Positions 1 to 9,283 of a stretch of DNA of 64,000 nt are shown here, in pieces. This DNA comes from Cladosporium sp. IMV 00045. Its lineage: Eukaryota > Ascomycota > Dothideomycetes > Cladosporiales > Cladosporiaceae. Location: contig MSJI02000560.1 of NCBI GenBank assembly GCA_001931905.2, positions 1 to 64,000 of the forward strand, given 5' to 3'. Position numbers and translations under genes: made by a program. Positions within the stretch are counted from its first letter, which is position 1. Every line of letters starts with the position of its first letter. The notes beneath the pieces were generated by a model that was not told the DNA's origin, did not search any database, and was given only the letters and a program-made list of their open reading frames with translations.

Positions 1-189
1 TGAGACATGAAAATGCGGCGCAGAAAAACTTTTGATTAGATCAAGATAGCGGCCTGGTCCCCAGTGCTCAGCGCTTGAGACACCTAATGATAGTTTCGAG
101 TTTCCTCGACCCGTGCATTCAGACTCGCCAATTTCCCTGCGCCAGGCGCCTTGCAGCAATGATACACCCTTTTTGAGAAGAGAGAACGC

Positions 190-986
190 TTACTCGTCGT
201 CCTCGTCCTCCTCCTCGGCCTCGACGGTGGTCTGGGCGATACGGTCCAAGTCACGCTGGCCGGACTGGGTGATGCGGCGGCCACCCTTGTCCTCGTCGGT
301 CTCGAGGACACCGATCTTCTCGAGGGACTGGCAGACCTTGCGGTCGACGGAGCCGGAGGCGTCGACGTGGTGGGAGGGGCGGTTGCCGCGGTTCTTGGTG
401 GAACCGTGGACCTTGCGCAGACGGCCGACACCGACGGTCTTGCGCATGTAGATGTGACGGGCGACAGCGGCGGCACGGACGTAGTACCTGGGGAAGAGAG
501 TTAGCATGATCATACAAGAGAGGGTGTAGATCAAGGGAAAAAAGATCCTTACCAGTCAATGCTCTGGGGAGGAAGCTCCTTGAGGTGACCGGTCTTGACG
601 GTGTCGCTCCAACCTGTAGACGAAAATCATGTCAGCACTTGTTCAAAGAGCGCTTCACTAGACATTCGTCCCCCGTCCCGCACGAGATTCAGGTTTCTCA
701 AATTCAATCCATGATTTTATTCCAATGTCCCGGGTCTGCTGCGCAAGGCATGCCGCCAGCATTCTCCACATTGTCTTCGACTCTTGTTCCTCCTCTTGCA
801 TGTGCGAGGCGAGAGACGGCCGTGTCGTGTAGGATGCTGTATTTGCGCGCGCGCGAAATGCATGGCGCATGGGTGTATTCGGGCTCACGAACCAGGGATG
901 GGGAGCTTGCCCTGACGCTTCAGGAAGGCAGCGTAGGCGTTGATGAACTTGTCCGCTTGGACATCACGAACGGAGACACCAGGCAT
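190..986 (-). CDS. RPS19: Small ribosomal subunit protein eS19 (three exons)
   Basis: Cytosolic 40S protein needed for small-subunit assembly. I read three exons on the minus strand: 986-893, 613-553 and 487-190, with GT-AG introns of 279 and 65 nt; they join in frame to about 150 residues, the normal eS19 length. The start is MPGVSVRDV, followed by FINAYAAFLKRQGKLPIPG, then TGHLKELPPQSIDWYYVRAA across the second junction, then VGVGRLRKVHG, SHHVDASGSV and GGRRITQSGQRDLDRIAQT, all eS19 hallmarks. The end is very acidic (EEEDEDDE). The long first intron close to the start codon is common in fungal ribosomal protein genes. It is divergent from the hydrolase gene at 1693, with about 700 bp between start codons. 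Confidence 0.96.
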
Positions 987-1692
987 GTTGGGCGGTATTT
1001 GTCGGGATCGGAGTCGTCGAGGGGATGAGGGTGCGCTGGGTGTAGTCGTTGATGCGGTGCGGCCTGCCAGAGAGGTATCTTGAACTTTGCGATTATCGAC
1101 TTTTCGCGGTGGGCACGGCTAAGCTGAGCCAAGCCGGGACCGCCCGACGCTAGGCCGATTGTTTCTCCGCTCGAAAGAAAGTCACGTGAGCTGGCCTCAC
1201 TCAAACAGGCAAGTACAGCATTGTCTCCACCATAGGGTAAGGCAGAGAGACTTGCAGAAGTGGAAAGTATCTCGGTATCTCTACATTCCCCTCGTTGTCT
1301 TGTTTGTTGTCATCTTCTCAGAATTGTCGGACAAATGTTTGATGATTTTCCTTCTCACGCCTCACTCTCTGCGCTAGCCCGTTGCAAAGAGCGTCTCCTG
1401 CAATTTCTTCTTTTCCTGTGAGAGGCTTGCCACTGAGATACTTGCCATAGCGATAGCACATGTAGATCGGAGAAAAAAGTCATCACGCACGCCGTCCAAG
1501 ATCATCTCTGATTGGCTAGTGTTTCTATCTGCTTTTCCATAGTGAAACGGTCTCGCCAGGTGGTTGAGATATCAAGATCTGTATTCACTCACAAGGGCAA
1601 TCGCAAGAGTCGACGCGGGCAGTGGCGATTTCTTGTGACTTCGTTTCCTCCATCTTGCCAGGGCGATCTATACCACCACCAAATCGCCCAAC
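987..1692. other. Divergent intergenic region between eS19 and the hydrolase gene
   Basis: This stretch lies between two start codons pointing away from each other, so it should hold both promoters. I see CT-rich tracts around 1270-1450 that resemble fungal promoter or 5' leader sequence, and no convincing ORF. No specific factor site is claimed. Confidence 0.5.
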
Positions 1693-3762
1693 ATGGATGC
1701 GATGAGCGGCAGACCCTTCGCCCTTTCCCCGACATGGGGAATGCTCATCACCACCGCAGCGACCAGCATTGCCATCGTCGGAGCGTGGCGCGTCGCAAAG
1801 ACGCGCGCAACCAATGAACACAGTGGTGAGTCGTATTTCAACATCCATCTCGCACAATCATAGACCTCTTTCGATACTAACAACATCCCAGCCGAGACCA
1901 CCGACCCAGGCCTCCTCCGCAAACACACCGTCTACGCGTCCTATACAACTCCAACAGCGACATATCCCAGGATCAGGACCGTCTACCACCCCCACCCACA
2001 GGCCAGAAAGTTGCCAGCAGACGTTCCTCTCCTAGTCTTCATCCACGGCCTCGGAGGCTCTGCCGCCCAGTTTGCTCCTCTCTTGACCAGCTTGATCAAC
2101 GCGGCGCCATGCTTAGCGATCGACCTGCCCGGATGCGGATTGAGCGACTTCAAACCTGACGACAGCAATGCCTACACGACCCAGGCTTTCGCTGAACTTG
2201 TCGCAGCAGCCGTGGATCGCCACCGGACTGATGGCCAGAAGGTAGTCTTTGTTGGGCACTCGATGGGCTGCTCGATTGCTTCGCTTCTGGTATCATCCAC
2301 ATCACCGCTCAGCAGCCACTTCTACGAACCAGACCACGTCGCCGGTCTGATCGCCATATGCCCAAAGTCAGGCCCTCCGCCACCTCAGCAAATCGCTATG
2401 GTCAAGCGTCTGCGTTATCTCCCCACCTTTGTCCTTGACATCATGAGATTCTTCGATGGCATCGGAGGGATCAACTCTGCAAGTGTCAGTCGTCTTGCAG
2501 GAAAGGACTCAGACGTGGAAACGCGCAAATTGCAACTTCGATACAACAGACAGTCCAAGTCAGCAGTCTTCCTCCGCTACATCGCCGGTCTTGCGACAAG
2601 TGACGCCAAAGGCCAGCTCGCCTTCCCCGGTGAAAGCGTGTGGAGTGGCATCAAAGTGCCTCTGTTCCTTCTTGCCGCGGAAGCAGATCACCTCAACCCA
2701 CCCGCTGAGATTGATCTAATCGCTCAATGGCTGACGAAGAGAGGCTCTAAGGCTGATGCTGTTCGTCACAGCGACAAGCAAACCACCAGCGACCCAAGCA
2801 GCACCATCCCCGTGGTTGCCGGCGACACAGCAATGGCTGAAGGCCAGCTCCTCAACGCAGCAGCAAAGGTACAAGATTCGCAAGGGCCACAGACGTCAAA
2901 GATTGGAAATGTCCAGGAGCAGCAGCGCACGACACACCATTCTTTTGCTCTTAAGACGAGCGTCTTTCCCGCCCCTGCATCTCACGGCCTCCTCTACGCA
3001 ACCTCCACAGTGCGCATCCTCTCCGGTCTCATGCAGGCCTTCCTCAGCAGCTACTGCGACGAGCGCCTCTCCCTCGGCTGGCAGCTTCAGCACCTGTCAA
3101 CATCAGGCAAATGGGACGTCAAGAACCTCGCCAAGTGGCAGAGCACCCCTTCAATCTCCGAACCTATCGGTGGCGTCTTCCGCGCAATGAAAACAATGCG
3201 CGAAGTAGACGAAGAACACACGCCAAGCGTTTTCGTCAAACACTACAGCTCGGATGTGCTGATCGACGGAGTGGCCATGGTCGTCGATATCTCGCACGAC
3301 AACCCCGTCTACGACCCCGAAGGCCTGAACCAGGGTGGAGTGGAGTATCACAAATTCCCTATCGTCTCCAAGCTCCCTCCGACCGCAGAAGAGGTCACTG
3401 CGTTCAACGAGATCATCGACGGTCTGCGCAAATCGCCCAAAATGATCGCCGCGCGTGAAGCAGGCGGGAAGCCGACAATCGGTGTGCACTGCCACTACGG
3501 CTTCAACAGGTATGACCTTCATGTTGCCCTACAAGACTTACTCTCACTGCGCCTGAACTGCAAGTACTGACAAACAAACAGGACCGGCTTCTTCATCTGC
3601 TGCTACATGGTCGAACGCCTCGGGTACAAGCTACAGCAAGCCGTGGATGAGTTTGCCGAGAAGAGAGCGCCTGGCATCAAGCACTCTTACTTCGTCGACG
3701 AGCTGTACGTCAGGTATGGCATGAAGATGCAGAGAAGGAACACGATTGTTGGACTGAGCTGA
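1693..3762 (+). CDS. Alpha/beta-hydrolase fused to a Cys-dependent (PTP/DSP-like) phosphatase domain
   Basis: Three exons (1693-1825, 1892-3509, 3582-3762) join in frame to about 643 residues. The start MDAMSGRPF is followed by a hydrophobic segment (residues about 17-33) that could be a membrane anchor. Residues about 90-330 are an alpha/beta-hydrolase: HGLGG oxyanion motif near 95, DLPGCGLSD, and nucleophile elbow GHSMGCS with Ser near 168. A low-complexity linker follows (about 340-400). The C-terminal domain ends in HCHYGFNRTGFF with Cys near 578, which fits the HCx5R active site of cysteine phosphatases; the second intron splits the Arg codon of that motif. Both active sites look intact. 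Substrates are unknown; the domain assignment is from motifs. The gene is convergent with the unknown at 4236-4859. Confidence 0.85.
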
Positions 3763-4235
3763 ATAATTCGTGGTGCGAACTCGAAATGACATCCCATAGA
3801 TGGACGTCCAGCACAGAAGGGTGGTAACATGGTCACGGCGTTTGGGCGGATTTCTTGCATTGCTCTTTTTCTCTGATACCCATGGGGCATTATTCGGGGG
3901 ATGGCCCTTTAGTTCATTAGACTAGCTACTACTTTTAAATTGACCAAGAAGTCTTCCATACTTGAATTTACTATCACCGTCATATTGCCTCCACTACAAT
4001 CACTGGCGTCCAACAGGAGCTGGTAGCATATCTTTGCTTCTCGCAAGATGCTCATGCGGTGTTTGCAGTCTGGCTTTGCCTCTGCCTGTGACGAGCCGAA
4101 GCAATGCCTCCAACCCAGCTAGAGTCCTTTCCCATTGACCGATCTCAGCACTTGATCTCAGTCATCCCCAGACCCATAACCAGTGTATCATCTCTCGTAA
4201 TTCTTCACTCAAACCATGCATCTCCACAAACCACC
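3763..4235. other. Convergent intergenic region, no gene seen
   Basis: Lies between two convergent genes and should hold both 3' ends. Short open frames here have no recognisable features. Confidence 0.5.
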
Positions 4236-4859
4236 TCACCCATCTCTCTCCGCCGCCGCAGCAGCAGCAGCGTCCTCCTCGCCATAAGTCTCCTCCATAG
4301 TCGGCACGACGACATCCCAAGCGACATCATCCCCCATGCCCTCCTTGGCAATCTCATCAACATCCAAACTGCCCTCCACCAACCTCCGCCTCCTCTCCTT
4401 CTCCTCCCTCGACCTGAAGCGAAAAGCCACAACCCCACCATCCCTCAACCCCGCTCCCTGCGGACAATCGTTCACCCCACCCTTCGCCTTCGCCGCCGCC
4501 GCGGAAGCAGACGCCCTGCCCTTGCCCTTCCCCTTAGGCCCCATCTCCGCCTCGTCGAAATTCAACTCGTCCAAATTATCATCCCCAACCGCCTCCCAGC
4601 CTGCATTTAAGTCGTTGATGTCTTTCGGCTTCGCGAGCGCGATGTCCTCGGCGTTTGAAGGAAGGGGGTAGGACACGGGCGTGCCGTCGCGGAGTGTGCC
4701 TTTGAAGATCCCATCGGGGTGTGTAGATTGGAGGGCGAGGAGGAGTTCGGAGCGTACGGAGGAGAGGGTTTGTAGCGCATCGGTGTGCAGTAGGATGGTG
4801 CTGCGGTTGAGTTTGAAGCGGAGGCACCAGACGCGGGAGGGGGGGTTGGCGTTTGGCAT
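4236..4859 (-). CDS. Conserved-looking hypothetical protein, 207 aa
   Basis: A single open frame starting MPNANPPSRVWCLRFKLN. The first 90 residues read like a small folded domain with alternating hydrophobic strands (RVWCLRFKL, STILLHTDALQTL, GIFKGTLRDGTPVSYPLP). The middle is low complexity (GPKGKGKGRASASAAAA) with a basic stretch (RFRSREEKERRRRL near 145). The tail is acidic and alanine-rich. I do not recognise the family; a beta-grasp-like fold for the N-terminus is only a guess from strand pattern. Strong third-position GC preference and the absence of stops support coding. It is divergent from the Tim17-like gene at 5150, sharing about 290 bp of upstream sequence. Confidence 0.65.
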   Translation of the reverse strand: MPNANPPSRVWCLRFKLNRSTILLHTDALQTLSSVRSELLLALQSTHPDGIFKGTLRDGTPVSYPLPSNAEDIALAKPKDINDLNAGWEAVGDDNLDELNFDEAEMGPKGKGKGRASASAAAAKAKGGVNDCPQGAGLRDGGVVAFRFRSREEKERRRRLVEGSLDVDEIAKEGMGDDVAWDVVVPTMEETYGEEDAAAAAAAERDG

Positions 4860-5149
4860 TGTTGGTGGATTTGGTGAGCTTTGGGTTGTGGTTTATTTTG
4901 GATGATCAGAGCTCCGAGTCGTGATGATTTTGGATCAAGTGGTTATTGATGTTGTTGCTGTTGTCATTGTACAGTCAAAAGTGATGTTGTACTGAAGATG
5001 ATCGTCGGTGGTACCAGTCGGCGATAGCAAGCGCTTGGCATCTCCGAGATGAAGTTCAGAGCTCCCTTCACCTCGCTCTTTAACATTCAGTCTTGGATGA
5101 AGAACTCTCAATACCGATAACACCAAAGAAATCAAGGCCAACATCAACC

Positions 5150-5812
5150 ATGGCCACAGAACAAGAAGAAAGCCCCACCGCCCAACCGGTCGCATTCAGC
5201 GCCCACCGCCTCTCTCTCCCTTTCCTCCTCCGCCTACCTACATTCGTCACACTTGGAGGCTTCACCGGCGGCATTCTAGGCCTGATCCACGGCGCAAACG
5301 AAACAGGTCTCCGATTCCGCGCCGAAAACGCCCATCGCCTCCCCCAAACCCAGGCAGGATGGTATCTCTACCACAAGTCGAAGAACTACGTCGCCATGCT
5401 CGGCGGCATCAAGGAGGGCATGCGTATGGCCGCACGGCAGGCTTTCTGGGTGGGCGTCTTCGTCGCTTCTGAAGAGGGTGTGGATCGCGCAAGGAGTGGT
5501 GTGAGTAGGGCTTGGAATGGATTGAAAGAGAATGAGGAGGGCGAGGTGGAAGGTGCCAGTAAGGACTTTGTGAGCACATTGTTCGCTGGTCTGTGTACTG
5601 CGGGATTGTTCTCTGCTTGGAATCGCTTTCCGCCTCCTACGGCTGCAAGGTTGGCGAAGATGGGTGCGAAGACTGGACTGGCTTTTGGATTGTTGCAGGA
5701 TGCGGTCAGTGTGATGCGTGGGAGGAGGCTTGGGTATGTGGATTTCGTCAAGAGGCATACTATTGGAGTTGGCGAGAAGGAGGACATCAAGGATGCTGTG
5801 GCTGCGACATGA
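5150..5812 (+). CDS. Tim17/Tim22/Tim23-family-like membrane protein
   Basis: An uninterrupted frame of about 220 residues. I chose the ATG at 5150 (context aaccATGGcc, good for fungi) over an in-frame ATG at 5093 in poorer context. The N-terminal part has a glycine-rich transmembrane segment (TFVTLGGFTGGILGLIHGANE), then GGIKEGMRMAARQAFWVGVFVASEEG, then a further segment (STLFAGLCTAGLFSAWNRF) and GAKTGLAFGLLQDA. Small-residue-rich helices of this type are characteristic of the Tim17 family, whose members sit in mitochondrial or peroxisomal membranes. The similarity is to the broad family; it is not a core Tim17, Tim22 or Tim23, and membrane location is inferred. Confidence 0.65.
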   Translation: MATEQEESPTAQPVAFSAHRLSLPFLLRLPTFVTLGGFTGGILGLIHGANETGLRFRAENAHRLPQTQAGWYLYHKSKNYVAMLGGIKEGMRMAARQAFWVGVFVASEEGVDRARSGVSRAWNGLKENEEGEVEGASKDFVSTLFAGLCTAGLFSAWNRFPPPTAARLAKMGAKTGLAFGLLQDAVSVMRGRRLGYVDFVKRHTIGVGEKEDIKDAVAAT

Positions 5813-7191
5813 AGAAGATTAGGAATGAACGAAGGAGGATACTTCACCAACGGAACGAGGTTTTCGGCTGGTCTTGACATTGCTGGAGCCACAGCACATC
5901 ACACGGCTGGAAGATGCACTGATCGTCTTTTGCCGACATCGCCGGCTGGTGTGCCACGATCAGCATGCTCTTCACCTCCGACAAGACCTGGACGATGCTT
6001 TTGTTTAGCTTCCTGGAGACACAGGAGGCTGACTTCGACAATGTCACCGGCCGCGAGCTACGCAACCGAAGCGAGGTTGCTGTCGACCACTCAAGCTGCA
6101 AGATCTAGTTGCCCACCGGATCGCAGAGTGCGACGCGCTTTTCTGCATTTTTGAACTTCCAGCATAGTTCTTGAACAGATATCAGTGGTTCGCCAGACTG
6201 ATGGATACCGCCACTAATGATCTTCGGCCTTGACAATGGACCGGTGTTTGGAATGGAAGAACTACGAAACTGGACTTCTATGTACAATAGGATACTGGCC
6301 GGACAGCTCTAGACTCTCAACTTCCTCCCACTTGGACCCAAGGACTTATTGTATTCTTAACACGCAAACCAAACCAAATTTCCCCCTCAACAAACGCAAG
6401 ATCTCTTTCGTTCCACAAAGCTTGCTTCAAAGCTTGTTTGCTTTCTGCTTGCGTAGTCTTAGCATTTGCCATCCGCCGAAGCTGGCTCTCTTTATGGAAA
6501 ATCTTGTGATCAGCCGCGTTCCGTTCCAAATCGCGCCGAGCTTCGACGTTCCTTCCGACCGACGACCGTGGAGTACATCTAGGTTTGGAAATCGGGTACG
6601 TTCCCCGACGAGCACGTTGCGGCTGCCTTCATGCTGTTCGACCTTGGTATCCGATGGAGCCAAACCATGGTAGTAACGGGCTGCTTCACGCAAAACGGCA
6701 GGCGACCCTGCAATGTGGCCAAACTTCTGTCGCCGCTTTCAACGTTTCCTGGCTTCTGCCGATATCCGCACTATGCCTGCCATTCGACGCAATCGTGTCC
6801 TAGTAATCACAGGCTCGGCTGGCTCTGTCGCCATGGTCTTCCACTTCTTGAACCTCGTCGTATCCACTGGATCATCTGCAACTCGGTCATCAACTTGCAG
6901 TGAGCATGCCGAAGCGCGCCATTGTTTGTTTTCAACCATGTTTCCCTGCAAACCTGTCGCGCAAACACTTGGCTTGGCAAGCACCTCTTACGTACCAAGG
7001 CCTTAACATCAAGTTGCGTTTGACCAAATGAACAAACCATTCTCGGCTTTTGCCTCAATCTCAAAGCAAGACAATCACCATGGTTTCTCATAACAACGGA
7101 CGTTCTTTTCCAACTTCAAGACTGACCATCTGTGAAACGACACTCCTTTCTCCTTCTCCAACTCCAAAAACATCGTTCGTCGACAAAACCA
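5813..7191. other. Gene-poor intergenic region
   Basis: About 1.4 kb with only short overlapping frames on both strands. The minus strand from 6290 to 5850 gives short peptides (one frame reads SGGQLDLAA, another LIVAHQPAM) that faintly recall an ABC-transporter ATPase, but they are in different frames with stops and I do not call a relic. No RNA gene or repeat was recognised. Confidence 0.45.
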
Positions 7192-7569
7192 ATGCCACTA
7201 CACACATACACCTACGCGTGCGGCTGCCGACGCCACATCCAAGGCCGGCAGTGCGAATGCTTCCTCGCCCAGCTCTTGAGCATCAACAACCCCGCCGCTT
7301 TCACTCCCCTGCAAGCCAACTACCTGCCCTTCAACATGGACTTCGCCTATCCTCGCCCGACTTCTGCGAGACTGCACGGTTTGGGCCAGCACAACCACGC
7401 GTATATTCCGAATTCCTACAGTTCTTGTCGTCGCCATGATCGCAGATACAGGTCGCGCTACGATTGTCCCGAACATGCCTATCGGTGCTTCAGAGCAGGT
7501 CAGGAGGGTCATGGGGTCGCCCATCATGGTGTAGAGCACGAATATCGCAGGAGACATGGGAGGGGTTAG
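7192..7569 (+). CDS. Possible small Cys/His-rich protein (weak)
   Basis: A frame of 125 residues from an ATG at 7192 (MPLHTYTYACGCRRH). An upstream in-frame ATG at 7132 is possible. It begins with a Cys-rich segment (CGCRRHIQGRQCECF), followed by a plausible globular stretch (LLSINNPAAFTPLQANYLPF) and, near the end, a second Cys/His cluster (CRRHDRRYRSRYDCPEHAYRC broken here as CRRHDRR then YDCPEHAYRC). Paired CxC motifs and the second cluster would suit a small metal-binding protein. Opposite-strand and other-frame ORFs of similar size overlap it, so coding status is uncertain, and no family is recognised. Confidence 0.3.
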   Translation: MPLHTYTYACGCRRHIQGRQCECFLAQLLSINNPAAFTPLQANYLPFNMDFAYPRPTSARLHGLGQHNHAYIPNSYSSCRRHDRRYRSRYDCPEHAYRCFRAGQEGHGVAHHGVEHEYRRRHGRG

Positions 7570-7875
7570 GTTTGGGTTGATGGAACGGGGAAGTGGAGAT
7601 GGAAGTGGAATAATCTGATGTTTTCTTGTGGTCATTTGCTCTGCGGTTCATCTCTGAGGAGAAGCAATCCGGTATGATGATTGTGAGTGTCTAAACAATG
7701 CTTTCCCTGCTTCCAACCATGTCAAAGTTTTTCTGTCGTTTCCATGCTGAACAAGTCGTTGTAGCAGCAACCCAATGCCCATTACCTATCACTCAATGCC
7801 CTTGTTCTCTCATTTTTTCCTCCACGCGTGCACACAGCCACGGCTTTCCAGCATGCTCCACGAGAATGATGTTCT

Positions 7876-8736
7876 TCAAAGATCATTCTCGCGACGCGAA
7901 GAGGGCCCCGGACGCGGAGTGCTTGCGTCCGCATGGCCCTGGGGTTGCGGTCCCACGTTCAGAGTGCTTGCGGCCGAGTTGTCACCTCCTGGCAGCAACG
8001 GACCACCAGGGAGGGCGAGATAGCCCAAGTCCACATCGTTGCGGAAGCTTGGCGAGAGCGAACGGAGGCGGCGAACGCGATCAGGGAGAAGACGGCGCGG
8101 GGGAAGAACCGAAGGCGGAGGGACATCGAAGGCGAGGAAGGTGATGTCGTCATCGCTGCCGTCTGTGAAGTAACCCCTGGTCGCTCCGATGAAGATCAAC
8201 CCGGCCTCGCGCAGGGCGATCTCGCCTTCGATGGTCAGCTCGCTGAGGCGCTCGTAGTAGATGTCGTCGTCCAAGTCTTCCTCGTTGGCGTCGTCGAAAG
8301 AGTCTTCCATGCCCCTCCAACGACCGAAACGCGTGCGTGACACGCGCACCTCCTCGAGGGAGGTGTTTTGGTACGGGCGTCTTGGGTCGAAGGGACGGGG
8401 GTTGCGTCTCACCCACTCGCGGAGCTCCAAGTGGCGGCGACTGTTGTCGGTGGTGGGGGTGATGACGGCGAGGGAGGCACGAGGGACGATGGAACGGGGG
8501 ATGGCGCTTTGCTCGCCGGAGACCGCGTTGTTGCGGTTGTTGCGGCGAATGGCGATGGTGGAGGCGGTGGTGGAGGCGATGCTGGTCTCATCGCCACTGG
8601 TGATGTTCTCGCCACCGACGCGGCGGCCTTGGTGGTCGACGTGAGCGCCTGCGGCTCCCTCTTGCGAGCGAACCGGGAGGGTGATGCGGCCTTCGCCGCC
8701 AGGGAGACTCGGCGCGTCTGCGTTGTTCTGTGCCAT
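7876..8736 (-). CDS. Hypothetical, largely disordered protein, about 286 aa
   Basis: The longest open frame here runs further upstream to 8880, but I prefer the ATG at 8736 (MAQNNADAPSLPGG) because the upstream portion looks like non-coding leader. The sequence is rich in Arg, Asp, Ser and Pro. There is a Ser/Thr stretch (SIASTTASTIAI), a more ordered central part (RRHLELREWVRRNPRPFDPRRP, in two overlapping pieces), an acidic cluster (DDANEEDLDDDIYYERLSELTIEGEIALREAG broken by a helix-like segment), then ATRGYFTDGSDDDITFLAFDVPP and an Arg/Pro-rich tail. I recognise no domain. Codon composition and length make it likely coding. Confidence 0.5.
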   Translation of the reverse strand: MAQNNADAPSLPGGEGRITLPVRSQEGAAGAHVDHQGRRVGGENITSGDETSIASTTASTIAIRRNNRNNAVSGEQSAIPRSIVPRASLAVITPTTDNSRRHLELREWVRRNPRPFDPRRPYQNTSLEEVRVSRTRFGRWRGMEDSFDDANEEDLDDDIYYERLSELTIEGEIALREAGLIFIGATRGYFTDGSDDDITFLAFDVPPPSVLPPRRLLPDRVRRLRSLSPSFRNDVDLGYLALPGGPLLPGGDNSAASTLNVGPQPQGHADASTPRPGPSSRRENDL

Positions 8737-9202
8737 CTTGCTGCGCTTGTTTGATGTCGATCGATGAGTTTCTGGTCGATGGGAGTTGCGCAGGTTGTCA
8801 GGTGTTGGAGTGAAAGAGGGTGGCGTTGCGACGAGCGGCTTTTGTAAGAGAAGTGGGAGTCCGAGCGTAAGTACATTCACTCAGTGAGCCACAATAACAA
8901 TCAATTCGCAAGTTGACCGAGACCAATAGAAATGAAGAGGTCAGTGGCATCGATTGATCGATCAATCCAATGCCTCTGTCTACAAGACCCATTGGCCCAA
9001 GGTGGAGCTATTGTCGAAATCCACCTCACTTACCCCAGCCACCAAGCATGTTCACGCACATGCACGAAGCCTTCCAACAATGAAGACAAGGGATATAATG
9101 CAGTCTCGCGCGCGCGTCATCAGGTGGGCGATCTCTTCTGGGAAAGGAGGACAATGGAGAGAGGTCGCCCGCCCTCACCGAACTAGGCTAACATCACATC
9201 TT

Positions 9203-9283
9203 AGGTCAAAGTGGTTAAGAGCGTTGTTCACAACGCAGAGCCGCTCAGCGGCTGCGAGTTCGAGCCTCGCTACAGGCACATTA
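9203..9283 (+). pseudogene. tRNA-like element (A- and B-box-like sequences), probably decayed
   Basis: AAAGTGGTTAAGAGC resembles the D-arm/A-box of a tRNA. Downstream GCGAGTTCGAGCCTCGC forms a perfect 5-bp T-arm with a B-box-like GTTCGAGCC. Between them GCGTTGTTCACAACGC can pair as an arm but does not give a standard 7-nt anticodon loop. The 3' segment TACAGGC has no matching 5' acceptor strand. T-rich runs follow at 9292-9311, as at Pol III ends. I read it as a tRNA pseudogene or tRNA-derived repeat; the amino acid cannot be assigned. Confidence 0.4.

Noticed and set aside
5844..6287. Minus-strand fragments reading SGGQLDLAA and LIVAHQPAM, like a dead ABC-transporter ATPase
   Set aside because: The pieces are in different frames, interrupted by stops, and no Walker A or Walker B could be placed. 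Too weak to call.
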